A stretch of 64,000 bases of DNA from Hetaerina americana (Eukaryota; Arthropoda; Insecta; Odonata; Calopterygidae): NCBI GenBank assembly GCA_022747635.1, contig JAKTNV010000005.1:46833013-46897012 (forward strand), given 5' to 3'. The notes beneath the pieces were generated by a model, which made no database searches, was not told where the DNA came from, and was given only the letters and a program-made list of their open reading frames with translations. Both the position numbers and the translations under genes were made by a program. Below, one piece after another: positions 37,640 through 49,537 of the stretch (position 1 is its first letter; each line of letters starts with the position of its first letter).

Positions 37640-38340
37640 ACAATTTGACATCTGACAAAATGAATAAACTCGTCTTCAATTCTGATTTTTTCCTCTCTCC
37701 CATAATTTCCGCCAAAATGCCTATCCTACATATATTTCTAACCCTTCATCGTTTGCCTAACATTCTCCCCTTTGTCACAGTGTTCTACATCCCATCGCCA
37801 ACCAAAACGCTCGGAATTAATCTTTCCTACTTCTTTGGATTTATTCTTCGAATCGCCTCTTCTCTTCCACCATACTTAGCTGGTTTGTTTTTGTTTCTGT
37901 CCATTTCATCTCTCCCATCCTTCTCCACGCCCATTTTTTGAAAACCACCAATCTACGCCTATCATCTTGCTTCAATGACCATGTTTCCGTGCCGTACATA
38001 ACCATGCTTAATATCAAGTTTTTGACGAGTCTTTTCTTAACATTCTTACTCGAGGTCCCTGTCATCCATTCTGCCCTCCTTGTGCCAGCTTCTTTGCCTA
38101 ACGCTATTACCATACTTGACCATTGCGGTCCAGAAAATTTCCTATTTAGGTAAACTGTTTCACCTGCTCTCGTGTATGAGCTTCGATTTTGATATTTAAC
38201 TTAGCCTTTCTCTTTCTGGAAAACCGCATCACCTATGTTTTTCTTACATTTATTCTCATCCCTTACTCTTCGCACTGAGTTTCTAATACACGTAGCAATA
38301 CCAGACTCACCAATACTCAGAAATATTTTCTTACATTTTT
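37640..38340 (-). pseudogene. non-LTR retrotransposon (family A), C-terminal fragment
   Basis: The minus strand reads IALGKEAGTRRAEWMTGTSS, KNVKKRLVKNLILSMVMYGT, ETWSLKQDDRRRLVVF and WAWRRMGEMKWTETKT (37900-38110): the thumb and post-catalytic part of the same family as 24.7-26.3 kb (ETWSL, RRL, WRR, KW at matching spacing). About 90 codons are still open. Further decayed text extends on both sides. 5'-truncated, no catalytic domain, inactive. Confidence 0.85.
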
Positions 38341-39799
38341 GCACTGAATATTATTTTTAGGGAGTCATTTCATTAATTTAAAGTCTTATAAGAGATATTA
38401 TTGATAAAATATAAGAACTAATGACCAAATGTGGGAATATTATTTACGAATGTATAGGTTTACTTCCACGGATTACAAGGCCCGCAAGCCTCTAAAATAT
38501 CTTAAAATACAACTTAGTCATTTTTCGACCCTCTCATCACCCCTTTCCGGCCCTTTCAGTAAAACATGTTCCATCATTTGTTCCACTCCCTCCTATCCAA
38601 TTCCCTCAGATCCTCAAGTCACGTGCTTACTCCGCTCCCACAACGCTTTCTCTTTGCTCTTCAAAAATGTTATCTACATCTTCATTTCCAACCTTTCTCC
38701 GCTTTATATATTCGAGAATGTATAACTTCATTCTCGTACCCTATAATTAATCACCGCTTTTCAATCTAATGTGCATCCCTGTCTACTATTCCTATTCCTA
38801 TGCTTTCATCTTTCCATGATTTACCTTTTGATCACTGCTTATTTCTTTCCGTTCAAGAATATCTTCACAATTCGACTGCCGAAATAGAAGTAAGGACTTG
38901 TGAATCCACGCACACGTTGCCCTTCCCCCTAGTTCTACCGACCCTCAGGTCTCAACATATTACATTAAATATCCCCCGTCCCCTCTTCGCTCCCTCAGCC
39001 GTTTTAATTCCTTCACCCTGAAGTTTTCTTTCTGTTGATGAAAGCGGAAGGTCACAGCCAAAATAAACAAACAAATACAGAAGTGTTGTTTTCTATTTTA
39101 CTCTGTGTACGTGTACAGTGTCCTCGAGCCATAGCGCACTTGAAAGAGTAAGTCTCTTCTTTTCGATGTTTGGTTTTGGTCATATGATGAAGATATCAGA
39201 AACGTATGTTAGAATCAAATTGTGGAATTTTATAATTAATCACATGTAAAAATATAGCGAGTGAAATAAGAGCTCCTTTTTCAATTATAGTTCTATCCTT
39301 GGAAAAGCCAAGGGCCGAATTTATCACAGTTTACGGTTGTAGAATCAAATTATCATCATTGAATTTCCCATTCATTTCCACACTTTTATGATTGGATAAG
39401 AAAATACCAAGTATATTCAAACTTCAACCCCTTTTCGGAATTTTTGCAGGTGCTCGTGTGACAATGCTTGCCTACTAGATTTGTAGGCTCCCTTGAGTGA
39501 CCCCAAAATTTATATACATCATTGAGCAGTTTTTATCAGAGTTAATGATTTACTTTCCTGATATGTGAACTATAGTATATAGACCATAGGGCGTGGTATT
39601 GGTTCATATATATGGGTATATGCCATCGTACGAAACTGGTATCAGAGGTGGTGATTTCGGCACCGAGATCCACCTCAACGGAAACGAAATTTTAGAAAAT
39701 ATTTCTTGGACTCGGGAAAAAATGCTCACTCTCTAAACTAACGGAAATACTTGATAGTGATCATATCTGCCTTATTTTCATGGATACATCCAGGTTCAT
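38341..39799. other. AT-rich stretch, nothing recognised
   Basis: Frames of up to 98 codons (38429-38725 plus) lack recognisable similarity; the area is mildly pyrimidine-rich. Confidence 0.4.
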
Positions 39800-40720
39800 C
39801 GATTTATGCCCCCTCTACATATTTTTCTCGCTCCTTATCATCTCCCTCGTATCCTTCTTCTTTTCTTTCCCTTCCTTCGAGTCCTCCTTCGTCTGCTCTC
39901 AATGCAGTGGGGTCTGAACCCCCCTCTCTCCACACTCACTCACACCCATACCCCCTTGGCTACTTTGTATTCACGTCACCCCCACCTTCTCCGCCGCTCC
40001 CATTGCCCCATGAGGGAAGTTGATTTATGGGCTATATATTTACTCTTTGTTTATAAAACCTATAAAGAAGCCATTTAAAAAAAATTTACCCTCTACTTCC
40101 GCGCCCGATTTTCCTCTCGAGTATCCCTCCTCCTCCGCTCCACGCGCCCGCCCACCACCCCCATTCATCTCGTGCTATTCCGTCAATTTCTTTTTCGCAT
40201 AACGATGCAACAATTTGAGCGGCACGAAATACATAAATCAAAGGGGAGTGGCAGCAGATGAGGGAAATTGGCGTCGGGGTGGAGGTCGGCTGCGGAAGGA
40301 AGGAAGGAGGATTCGGGAGCTTTTCCCTTTTCTCTTTTGATCTCCGGGGTTCCCCATCTCCCTTGAAAAAGTCGGTGGTGGCTGGAGGGGGGGAAGCGGG
40401 GGTGGTGGGAAGGAAGGACTGGATGAGTGGAGTTGGAGGGGGGTTTTGGATAAAGAAGAAAGTTGCGGCTTCTTGAGGGGAGAGGAAGGGTGGGATCCCG
40501 AGAGTCGTGTCTCGTATTTCGCAACGTTCTACATGGGGCCTCTTCATCCCATATAATTTTCATTATTTCCTTCACCCGTCCCTCTGGTCGAGGGGCGCCT
40601 TCGTCGTTAAAACACATCACCCACTTCCGCGTGCGTGCTGCCGCTGTTTAGGGCGTCAGTCGATCGGAATCGTGTGTTTAAAACGTGAAGGCATCATGAC
40701 TATATCAATCCGAATGGGAC
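39800..40720. other. GC-rich, strand-asymmetric block
   Basis: C/T-rich on the plus strand to about 40170, then G-rich at about 40240-40500. Overlapping frames on both strands (40086-40547 and 40183-40620 minus, among others) are Pro/Ser- or Gly-rich. This repeats the pattern of the blocks at 4, 6 and 22 kb. Confidence 0.45.
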
Positions 40721-43509
40721 ATAAAGAATAAAGTGCGCAAGAAAAAGAGGAAGGATGTATTTTTTGTTGTTATTTCAGCAGAGGGGTGTTTGCTTGTAAA
40801 TGGATTTCCCGTGGATTGTGTGATTCTCTCTCCGCTCTGAGAACGAATTATAGTAAGGGTAAAGAGGCTTAAATTGCGTCAGGCGGCTCGTGTATTTTTA
40901 TATTTCATGCCGAAAAATGTAGACTATTATTAATCTGTTCGGCGTTTGATGGAAACGTCTGTAACCTGTGCTTTTTAAAAACTTTTGCATCTTTCATATA
41001 AAATTCTCGTTTTTTGACCTAGATCCAGTGCAGAGTCAGAAATATCTAGTTATTGTTTTACAACTTTTTTTTAAAAATCCTGCTTCCTCACTTTAAGCTC
41101 GAACTCTAGTTATTTCTGGAAACGTTTCTCTCGGGAGATAATATCATGGCTCGAGAAAGCTTGGTGTAATGTGAGCTGATATACGGGGGAGTAGGAAGTT
41201 ATGAAAGGTAACATTTCATAAAGGGCAAGAGGGGGTTCATGTTTGGCTTGTGTGGGTGGCTCCTCATTTAAATCTACGCTATTTCAAATAAAACGCCTCT
41301 TGCGTAGGTGACAGGAAAATATCAGTTGAGAACTGTGAAAATTTTGGAAAATAAATTGCAGATGACAATTTTATACGTTTTTCTACCTAATATCTTGGGG
41401 TTCTAACCTTTATATTTGTAACGGTTTCAATTTGTACGAAGTGATCACAATGATGTGAAGTTTGTACGAAGTGATCACAGTGAACAAAACTAATGAAAAT
41501 CCATTAGTTTTGTAATATTTCTCGAAATTTATACGAATTTTTTAAGCGAATTATATACGGCGATATTTAATAATCCTTGGAGTAAACCCCGCAATGTACT
41601 AATTAGATATCCTCTGAAGATTCCTCCTGGAAACAAATAATAAATCATATTGCCTGAGCGCAAAGAGCGCGGAAATGTTTGTTATAATTAACTCATATAA
41701 TAAGTATAAATGGCAATTCACAAAAGGAGCACGATATTCTTAAAATAAATGTTTTATTTCTAACTTGTGAGGAATCCTATTACGTTAGGTTTTTATCATA
41801 GAAATTTTTGATAGTTGAATTAGTAACAGAATTCTTCATATAGTAGGCAATGAATAGTACTTAATTTAACCTGAGAGGAAGTTGACAGCGGATGTGGGTT
41901 TAATTTCATTGAATATGATAGAAATGACGTATTTTGCTGGACCATCGTTTTATTCTTTCAAACTCAACGGGTACTGCTGTGGCCGAGCATCAATCAATGT
42001 AGGTTATTTTTATTCCTAAGTAAATTAGAACTGTGACTTTGCACTCACATATACCTTTCGTGTGATGGAAGCAGCAGTAAAAAACACATATTTACGATTA
42101 GCTTTAAGCTGTTGATCATTAATCTAATAAGTCACTAATCATATTATTTTCATTGATCATTATTTTTTCCGATTATACTAACAATGTTATAAACAGAAAA
42201 TTAGTAAAAACATCTGCTCTGTGATTAGCATAAAGGTTTCCGAAATATAAATCTTATAATTTACAAATAATTTGAAAAAATAATTTGAATAAAATAATGT
42301 CATTAAATTGGAATTAGAATACTATTCTTTAATAAATTCTGATAATTTTAAAAAAATATTGATTTTTGTGCCTGTGGAAAGAGTTATTATATTTGCACAA
42401 AGGTCCGTCGACTGCTTTCACAGGATTTTATCCACGTGCAACATTCATCATGGTTAGAAAACGTGCAGACAAAATGATACAGAAAAATAGACTTAGCACC
42501 TGTCAGCATATTAGAATAAAATTGTGCGTTGAAATTCCGTGAATGATTGCGTTTTGATAAATCAATAAGAAATGTGATTGATTGATCGTAGATGAGCCTA
42601 ATGCGCATATGTGATGATCGCTTAGAAGATATCGCCTTAATTAGGAAGATTTTGAATCACTTATTTTCTATTTCAGTTCAGTCCAATAATGCAAGCGATA
42701 TGCTTTTGGGAGTAATTTTAGCAACCATGGTAATTTAGAGCCGCGAACGAAATCTACTGAAATTTACATAATCTTTGAAGTAAATTAACCTAATATCCAT
42801 ATAAAATGGAGATAATAACCGAAATGAACATATACTGAATAGATGGGAACTGTAATGGACATCCTCTTCCTTTGGTACTGTTGCGAATATGCAATTCCAA
42901 TCTCCATTTAAAGTCATTTACGTTTGAAATTAGTCTTGTATTGATGTAATATGCCCTCGTAGATGAATTCATTAATGGTAACTATAAGCGGATGTGGTGT
43001 TTAATTTTGGTGATGCTAATGTGAAATAAATATATAACGAGTTCACCTATTTGATGAATGGGAAACTTCATCCTTCTTTATTATGTTAAATTTATTTCGA
43101 AATAGATATATAAGTTTTATTATGAGCGCAATCATGGCTAATATGTAACAAATTATTTTTATATTATATCCTTATAATCTGTGTGCAAATATTGCTGCAG
43201 TTGAGGCTTTTTGTGAGTATTCAGGTTATATTGACCCAAAAAATAATCACGAGAATCAGAATTTACGAAATACATACTTTTCAATGAAGTAGTATTCTCA
43301 ATGAAAGTCGATTAAATCTTTTAGATAAAGGAAAACAGTGTTAAATAAAACATTTCCTTTTTAATATGACGTTTTAAGATGATGTTTAAGTCATTGTAAA
43401 AATGTGAAAGAGTGTAAAATAATCAACAAATCGTTTAAATCAGATAAGACTATGCAAAGTGCGTAAACTAGCAGTGTGAGCAAAAATATAATGAGAGCCC
43501 AAAGATAGA
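40721..43509. other. AT-rich stretch, nothing recognised apart from short repeats
   Basis: No frames of interest. It contains the small duplication at 41431-41512, listed separately. Confidence 0.4.
41431..41512. repeat. 19-bp direct duplication and small hairpin
   Basis: TTTGTACGAAGTGATCACA occurs at 41431-41449 and again at 41461-41479 (30-base period). Next to it CAAAACTAATG (41485-41495) pairs with CATTAGTTTTG (41502-41512) across a 6-base loop. Confidence 0.9.
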
Positions 43510-43985
43510 AGTATGATCGCGACCATGATCAAGGAACATCGCAGACGCTACAGGCTATGCCAAATGGAAAAATCCGCGGTGCCGGAGCGCTCCATCCGAG
43601 ACCATTCAATACTATGGGACAAAGTTAAAATCTTATGCTGAGAGAATAAGTTTTGGGAAAGATTAACAAGGGAATCTTACGAGATCCAGCTTGAAGAGAA
43701 CCTTTTCAATTAGGACTCGGGTTACTCCCTCAGTAACTTGTGGAAAGCCACACTGAGGAAGATTAAATCGACATGAAAAATGTGGGAACCCACCGATCAA
43801 TCAGAGGGCACCTGAGAGCCTGCCAATCTGTAAATAAAGCAGCCATTTGCATAGTCTCGACATCATCAGCCCTGAGGATGGAAAACGACTCGTTTTCCGA
43901 AAAGTTGGCGTCAGCGATGGAGGAACTGACCCAGAGGAAGACCCGAATAGCCTTATCCACAGCAATTCGCCGGCAAAGCACAAGA
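43510..43985 (+). mobile_element. Penelope-like element, 3' end
   Basis: Plus-strand translation with stops gives MEKSAVPERSIRDHSILWD, KVKILC, ENKFWERLTRESYEIQLEEN and DSGYSLSNLW (about 43560-43745). Penelope-like elements end in a GIY-YIG endonuclease with the same sequence of blocks: a SAVAEHS..GH-type motif, FW-x-R-x-x-x-E-x-x-EI, and NRDEGY-type text. Downstream lies CCTGAGGATG, a 9-bp perfect stem (43880-43888 with 43890-43898) and GAAA, which resembles the hammerhead-type structure of Penelope ends. No reverse transcriptase is present, so this is a 5'-truncated remnant. Confidence 0.7.
43872..43902 (+). ncRNA. hammerhead-like core at Penelope end
   Basis: CTGAGGA (43872-43878) matches the hammerhead CUGANGA box. 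One extra T follows, then stem GGAAAACGA/TCGTTTTCC closed by a single C, then GAAA (43899-43902). Hammerhead ribozymes are known from Penelope-like elements. The extra base and an unidentified stem III and cleavage site mean activity is not shown. Confidence 0.4.
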
Positions 43986-44009
43986 TTATAGAAACGAATT
44001 ATTACTTTT

Positions 44010-44090
44010 CAGGGATAGGTAGCATAGGAGTGGCGAGTCTGATTTTGTAGCTAAAGGTGGCCGGTTTGATTCCCAAAGGTGCCCAAGTTT
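44010..44090 (+). repeat. tRNA-like SINE head remnant
   Basis: A box TAGCATAGGAGTGG and B box GGTTTGATTCC are spaced as in a tRNA, directly after the Penelope remnant. No good acceptor stem. Likely a SINE head. Confidence 0.5.
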
Positions 44091-44439
44091 TTTAACATTT
44101 AGGAAACTTATATTTCTAATGTTTTCGAGAGGAAGCAATGAAGGAGGGTGTACTGAACCAAACAAATCTCCTGCAAAAATGGTGAAAGGCAGCAGTTTCA
44201 TCATAAGGAACTGGTGGCGTAGATTAAGATGTCCTGTCCGATTTCAACTGCCACAGCTCTAGACGAGAGTAATAATCACAGAATCGGGCGCAATACTGCT
44301 ATGTTAAAGCAGATGAGAAACTATGATATTAATCTCCCTAGAAGATGCAGCTTTTTATTCATATGTGGTGCAATAGCATACCTCCTGGTAAAATATTCCG
44401 TAGGTAAAATAGTCTCCCAATTGTTTCCCTAGGCGGGGG
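44091..44439. other. nothing recognised
   Basis: Probably SINE body or unique sequence; no supported feature. Confidence 0.35.
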
Positions 44440-47400
44440 TCACTGGCAGGGAGATATTAGTCAAATAGTGGTAATGAAAGGATGGGGATATGGAACGTTA
44501 GCTCATAAGGAAAGTGCGAAAAGTTTGAATATGCTAAAATAGTGGCGAACATAGAGATGATAGAAATCATGGGAATGTGCAATACGGGGTGATACATTGA
44601 GGAGACGACCAGAAGATTGCAAGAGAAGGCATCATAATCAAAAGGGATAGGGCAAGAAGAGTCGAATTGTGCTGGCAATACATACAATGTTAAGATTCTT
44701 TTGAAAAAGTGAGGCGGAGAGCCTAAGTATCCAGTGCTAGTGCATGTACGTGCTCTGTGCAATAAATGCGCGAATTGGTGCAATCTGGCGGCCATAACGG
44801 GGACTATAGCCCCGCCCAACAGCGGCGCTAGTTGCCTGAGACTCAGTGAGCCGTCTGTGCTTGGCGGATTGTCGAGCTGTGCGTATGGTGCCAGTTGTGT
44901 TAGTTCCTGTGTCCCTTGTTTTTACTGTTTGTCAAAAATGAAAATTGACGAAATCACGGAGCAACGAATCAACATCAAGTTTCTGGTGAAAGGTTGGTAA
45001 AAGGTGCCAAGAAATTACTGAAATGTTAACAGCTGTTTGCGGTGTAATTCTCGGAAGAAAACATCCGTTTTCAAGCGGATTAAATCAAACCAAGATAAAA
45101 AAAAATGCCAATCGAAAATCAAAGTCATGCTTCCTGGTTTTTTTGATGCCGAAGGAGTTGTTCATCATTAATTTCCTCCTGAAGGATAAACAGTAAATAC
45201 TGAGGTCTACCTTACAGTTTTCAAGCGTCTGAGAGATCACGTGCGACCAAATTTGACTCAGGGTGATGGAGGGATCCTTCACCATGACAAATTCACCTGC
45301 ACATTCAACATTGATTGTTTGCCAGTTTCTGGCAACAAAATTCAATCACCATCCTTGATCATCGTCCTTTTTCCCCAGATCTCCCCCCCCTGCGACGTTG
45401 TCCTATTCCCAAAATGCAAAAATGAGATAAGGGGACATCACTGAGAAGATGTGGATACAATAAAGAAGAAACGACGGGAAAACTGAAAAGCCTAACTGCC
45501 AAGGACTTCCTAGGGAGCTTTAAACAGTGGAAAAGAAGATGGAATAAGTGCATAGCAAATAGAGGAGAGTGCTTTGAATGGGGGAAAAATCGATGTAGAC
45601 TAAATTTTGCGAAATAAAGTTTTTATGGCCTCAGTTCGCGTATTATATGGGCAGAGTAGCATATATTCCAGCATCCAGTCATCAAGATAATGTAATGGAA
45701 GAAGTATAGGAAAGATATCTAGCAGAAGTGGAAAGGAAGGATAACGTAACCGTGATAATATAACAGAGATCCGTGGTGCGAATGAGCTGAGAGGGAATCA
45801 GCGTGGAACAGTTCAAATTGGGAAAACAAAACGCTACGGAAGAAAGACTGATAGGTTTCCGTTACGAATAAAATGGTAGTGACAAACAAACTTTTTGAAC
45901 AGCATTGGAGAATAAGATACTGATGGAAAATACTGGAGGATAGGACAAGTTGCCATATTAATTGCATCCTTGTCAGAAATAGGTATGAAAATAAGTTAAG
46001 CTATGTGCGTAAAAGATACTTTAGCAAAGATATAAATAGCAACCATAAACTAGTTTTCATGGAATGCAGACTACTGAGTAAGAAAGCGAAGAAAGCAGCA
46101 GAGTACCTCAGATGGAACACGAATAAAAATGTGGAAAATGATCAAGGAAAAATCCGATTTATCAACAAAAAAATAGAGGGAATAAATGAGACTAGCATAG
46201 AAGGACGATGGAAATTGAATACATGATATAAAAACTGTATTAACAGATGGAAAAATAGTCACTAAGTGGTCTTGAACAAAAGCTCAAATAAGTAAAATCA
46301 TAAAGGCTGGAAGAAAATAGAAGAATAAAATAAATGAGGAAACCCTTAATAAAAGGTTGCTCAACCAAATCATACGAGAGTGTAGGGAAGCCAACTAATA
46401 GTGACTAGAAACCTGCTGCGAGAAAAGCAGTGGCAAAATAAAGAAGAAAAACAAGCGAAACTATTAATACACTGGAGAAGAGACTATTCGAAGAAAGAAA
46501 AAATCTCACGACGTCAGAGGTGCGAGTGAAAAAATACTGAAAGAAGATTGTGAAGAGGTGAAAGAAATACATTGAAGTACTCTTCCAAGGGTCCAAACTA
46601 CTTGAAAGTGACTTAACTAGAGAAAAACAGACAGAAAAAGACAAACGGGGCTCGAAAATGCTGTGAAGCGAATTTGGCAGAGCCAAGAAAGATATGGATG
46701 ACAACAAGGCATCAGGAGATGACGAAGAAAACGTAGAAATAATCAGGGGACTCGAGGTTAAAGAGAAGTATGACCTCTTTGTAATGATTAAAGGTAGCTA
46801 TAGGACTGGGAAGGTACCAAAGGACTTCGAGAAGTGTGCGATGATTCAATACCAAAGAAACTAATGACGGATCAATGTAGAAAAAACAGAGCATTTAGCT
46901 TATTGATCACGAATCAAAAACATTGGTAGAATTAGTAGATGAATAGAAGAAAAATAAGTGAGTATATTGAAAAATTAAATCGTATTAAGGGGAAACCGAA
47001 ATCAATATAGGTAATAATGTATTTGAGAAAACAGACTGAAAAAGTGTTCCCTATAAAAAACCCATGATGTGAAATCTTTAGACTACGAGAAGACCTTCGA
47101 TAAAGTCAAACGGAACAACATGTTCAAGATGCTAGAAACCTTTGGCTTCGATTTCGGTGACAAAAAATAATCCCATCATCTCTAAAGAAATTGGGTAACT
47201 ATCATGCATGTGAAAAATAGAAGGAAACTAGAGCCAAAATGAAGAAAAGGAGTTCAGACAGTGATGAAACCTCTAACCAACACTATTCGACACCTGTATC
47301 TAGAAGAGGCAATAAAAGAAGTGCAGCAACTAGGCATCAACGGAGTCAATATGCATGGCTGAAAAGTTAACATGCTCCGGTGTGAAGGTGACATCACATT

Positions 47401-48090
47401 AGTTTGAGAAACGCGATAATTCCCGAAAGAAGTTCTGAATGTCTTGTAGTATGTACTTCGGGAATATAATATGAGTATCAACGAGAAGAAAACTAAAATC
47501 CTTGTGTGTAAAAGAGAATCTGAAGAGAGGCTGAATTCAGATATCGCAATTCGAGTAGTGAAACTAGGGCACGTGAAATCTTTCATCTACCTGAGGACTT
47601 GTATAACTTGAAATTGTAGTAGTTTAACAAATATCAAGCAAAGAAAGGCTCCAGTCAAGAATGCGTTCATGAAGAAGAAGCAACTACTATTTTCAAAGAA
47701 TCTAGGAAGTAGTTCGTCAAAATATTCAAATGGGGTATGGCTGCTTTACAAATCTGAGCCAAAAAACATTCAACATGTGGAGCAGTAAAAGTTGGAAGCC
47801 TTTGAAATTCAGTGCGGATGAGGAATGCTGAAGATTTAATGTATAAATAAATTGAGGAACGAGGAAGTATATAGAGGAGCAAAAGAGGAAAGGACCATAT
47901 GGAGGACTATACAGACAAGAAGAACTAGAATTTGAGACACCTTGAAGTGCGATCGATTAGTTTAAAACAAAATAGAAGCGAAAATTTAAGGTAAGATCAG
48001 GAAATGAAGTCGAACATAAAACAGTTACGCTACTAATATGAGGAAATAGACCCTGAAAAGTGAGGAAAGGAAGATCTTAGTAAACGAATC
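44440..48090 (+). pseudogene. non-LTR retrotransposon (family A), nearly complete second ORF, interrupted
   Basis: Most complete copy of the family. The endonuclease starts at about 44490 (WNVSS..KFEYAKIVANIEMIEIMG). The copy is interrupted by a mariner at about 44.7-45.64 kb and resumes with AYIPASSHQDNVMEEV (45657 onward) and SNHKLVFMECRL (46040-46080), where the family has SDH. The reverse transcriptase region includes IPAEII-like text at 46700, GKVPKDFEKC (46810), DYEKTFDKVKRNNMFKMLE (47081-47137) and MLRCEGDIT (about 47372-47398), where the catalytic FADD has become CEGD. INEKKTKILVCKRESEER follows near 47475, then KLEAFEIQCG near 47790. Nearly every segment is broken by stops or shifts. 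The loss of the catalytic Asp pair shows it is long dead. Confidence 0.88.
44700..45640 (+). mobile_element. mariner element nested in the retrotransposon, internally deleted
   Basis: Transposase start at ATG 44938: MKIDEITEQRINIKFLVKGW, then stops. VFKRIK text is followed directly by KSKIKV-type sequence, so the segment with the second helix-turn-helix and the first catalytic Asp is deleted. It continues with FKRLRDHVRPNLTQGDGGIL and HHDK (second Asp, 45286-45288), SPPCDVVLFPKCKNEIRGHH (third Asp, 45394-45396) and KSLTAKDFLGSFKQWKRRWN, CIANRGECFE (45490-45575). Spacing between Asp codons is 108 bases, near the DD34D value. I could not define the inverted ends, so limits are approximate. It differs in sequence from the other mariners in the window. 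Confidence 0.85.
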
Positions 48091-49311
48091 TTACGATTGA
48101 AATACCGATTATGATATTGATTTCCTTTATTTGTGCATTTGTTTGAGTTATTTAGCCAAAACTTCAATGAAATTTATATTTAAAATTCAAGATTTCAAAT
48201 AAATTTTTATTTTCTGGTGGATTTCGGTCGATGGGTTCGTTTCATTAGAAGTTTTTGGAAAGTGATTGGGATGATGGTGAAATTCAAGGGCCTTCAGTAA
48301 GGTTAATGGCGCCGATTCTGCATCATTAAACATTGAACACATTGAATCAAGTGTATTATTTGGAGTTTAGGAATATCATCAGATTTCAGGTTTAATAGTG
48401 ATAATTTTAATTACTCCGGAATGACGACTTGCCCATGAGATATCCTTCAAAATTTTTAAGGAGTCTTTCTCATCGGGAAGGTTTAAAAAAATTGAAAAAA
48501 ATCACGAGCTAACATTCACTGTCGGTTGATGGTTTGTTTAATGTACTTTTTATTTGTTTTAATTTTCCATAGTTTTGTTTTGATCGGAAATTTTGTGGAT
48601 AACTGAAAAGAGTACAGTTATTAATTTTCTGCCAATAACTGTTTGATATCATATCCAAAGTTGAGGCTCTTTAAGGTTTATCTGGTGTTGCAAATGCATT
48701 ATACATTATCGATAGGTTGAACTCATGATTCCTGCCCTTTGATACTCGCCTGCGGGCCTAGATAGTAACCAATCTCTTCACTCCCCCCTCCCCCTCCTGT
48801 AACGGAATCCTAGCGGTGAAATAGACATACCCTCCAGCCTATATGTGGCCAGCGAGGCACGGTAGAGAGTGGAGCATCTTTTGCGTGGGCTGAAATTCAA
48901 TGGGGATCGATAAAGAGGTCAAGAAGTAATGCGGTTTATATATCTCTTTGAATTGGTGAAATTGTTAAGGACTCCAATTTTTCTGCTCCAATGGAGCAAG
49001 CCGATCTTATATATGCACACTCATCATACAAAGTTCATCTGACAGCCGTATTATGGATAGCATATTGCAGCGTATTGAAGACTTATTTAAGAGCAAAGTT
49101 CGACATTAAACTAAGCAAAATAACGGCCCTACACATTAGCATGGTTTTGATTTACCTGTTGGAAGATCATGGAATAATTCACCATATTGTTTAACACTGA
49201 CTTTAAAACCCGCTGTATGGTTCCACAACCCGTCAGGGAACTTTTTCTTCGAGTTCAAAATTATTCCATCAAAACCAGTGAAGACATGAATCGGTTAGAA
49301 ATCAAATGATA
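48091..49311. other. AT-rich stretch, nothing recognised
   Basis: Only one short frame (48991-49194 plus). No element ends seen. Confidence 0.4.
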
Positions 49312-49535
49312 TGAGGGGAAGTCAAAACCAAACGGATGAACACACTAGACCAAACCTCGCACCACCAAGGACAATCCAACGACTGCGCGCGCCTATGAAT
49401 TGTCACTATGCAGTTGTACTATGACAGTGGTGGCAGTATCGATACGTAACACCAGGGTTGCCACCTTTTGCGCGGACTGTGTGTATGTGTGTTTGTGTTA
49501 TGCCGGGTGTTCGGTTTTCATTTGACTGCCCCTTA
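49312..49535. mobile_element. MITE of mariner type
   Basis: About 224 bp flanked by TA on both sides (49310-49311, 49536-49537). Its ends are diverged inverted repeats: left TGAGGGGAAGTCAAAACCAA against the reverse complement of the right end, TAAGGGGCAGTCAAATGAAA. A further GTGTTCGG/CGGATGAACAC pairing lies inward. No coding capacity. TA target and terminal repeats suit a non-autonomous Tc1/mariner derivative. Confidence 0.7.
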
Positions 49536-49537
49536 TA

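Noticed and set aside
40086..40620. Two overlapping minus-strand frames of about 150 codons
   Set aside because: They overlap in different frames and reflect G-rich/C-rich composition; no recognised domain.
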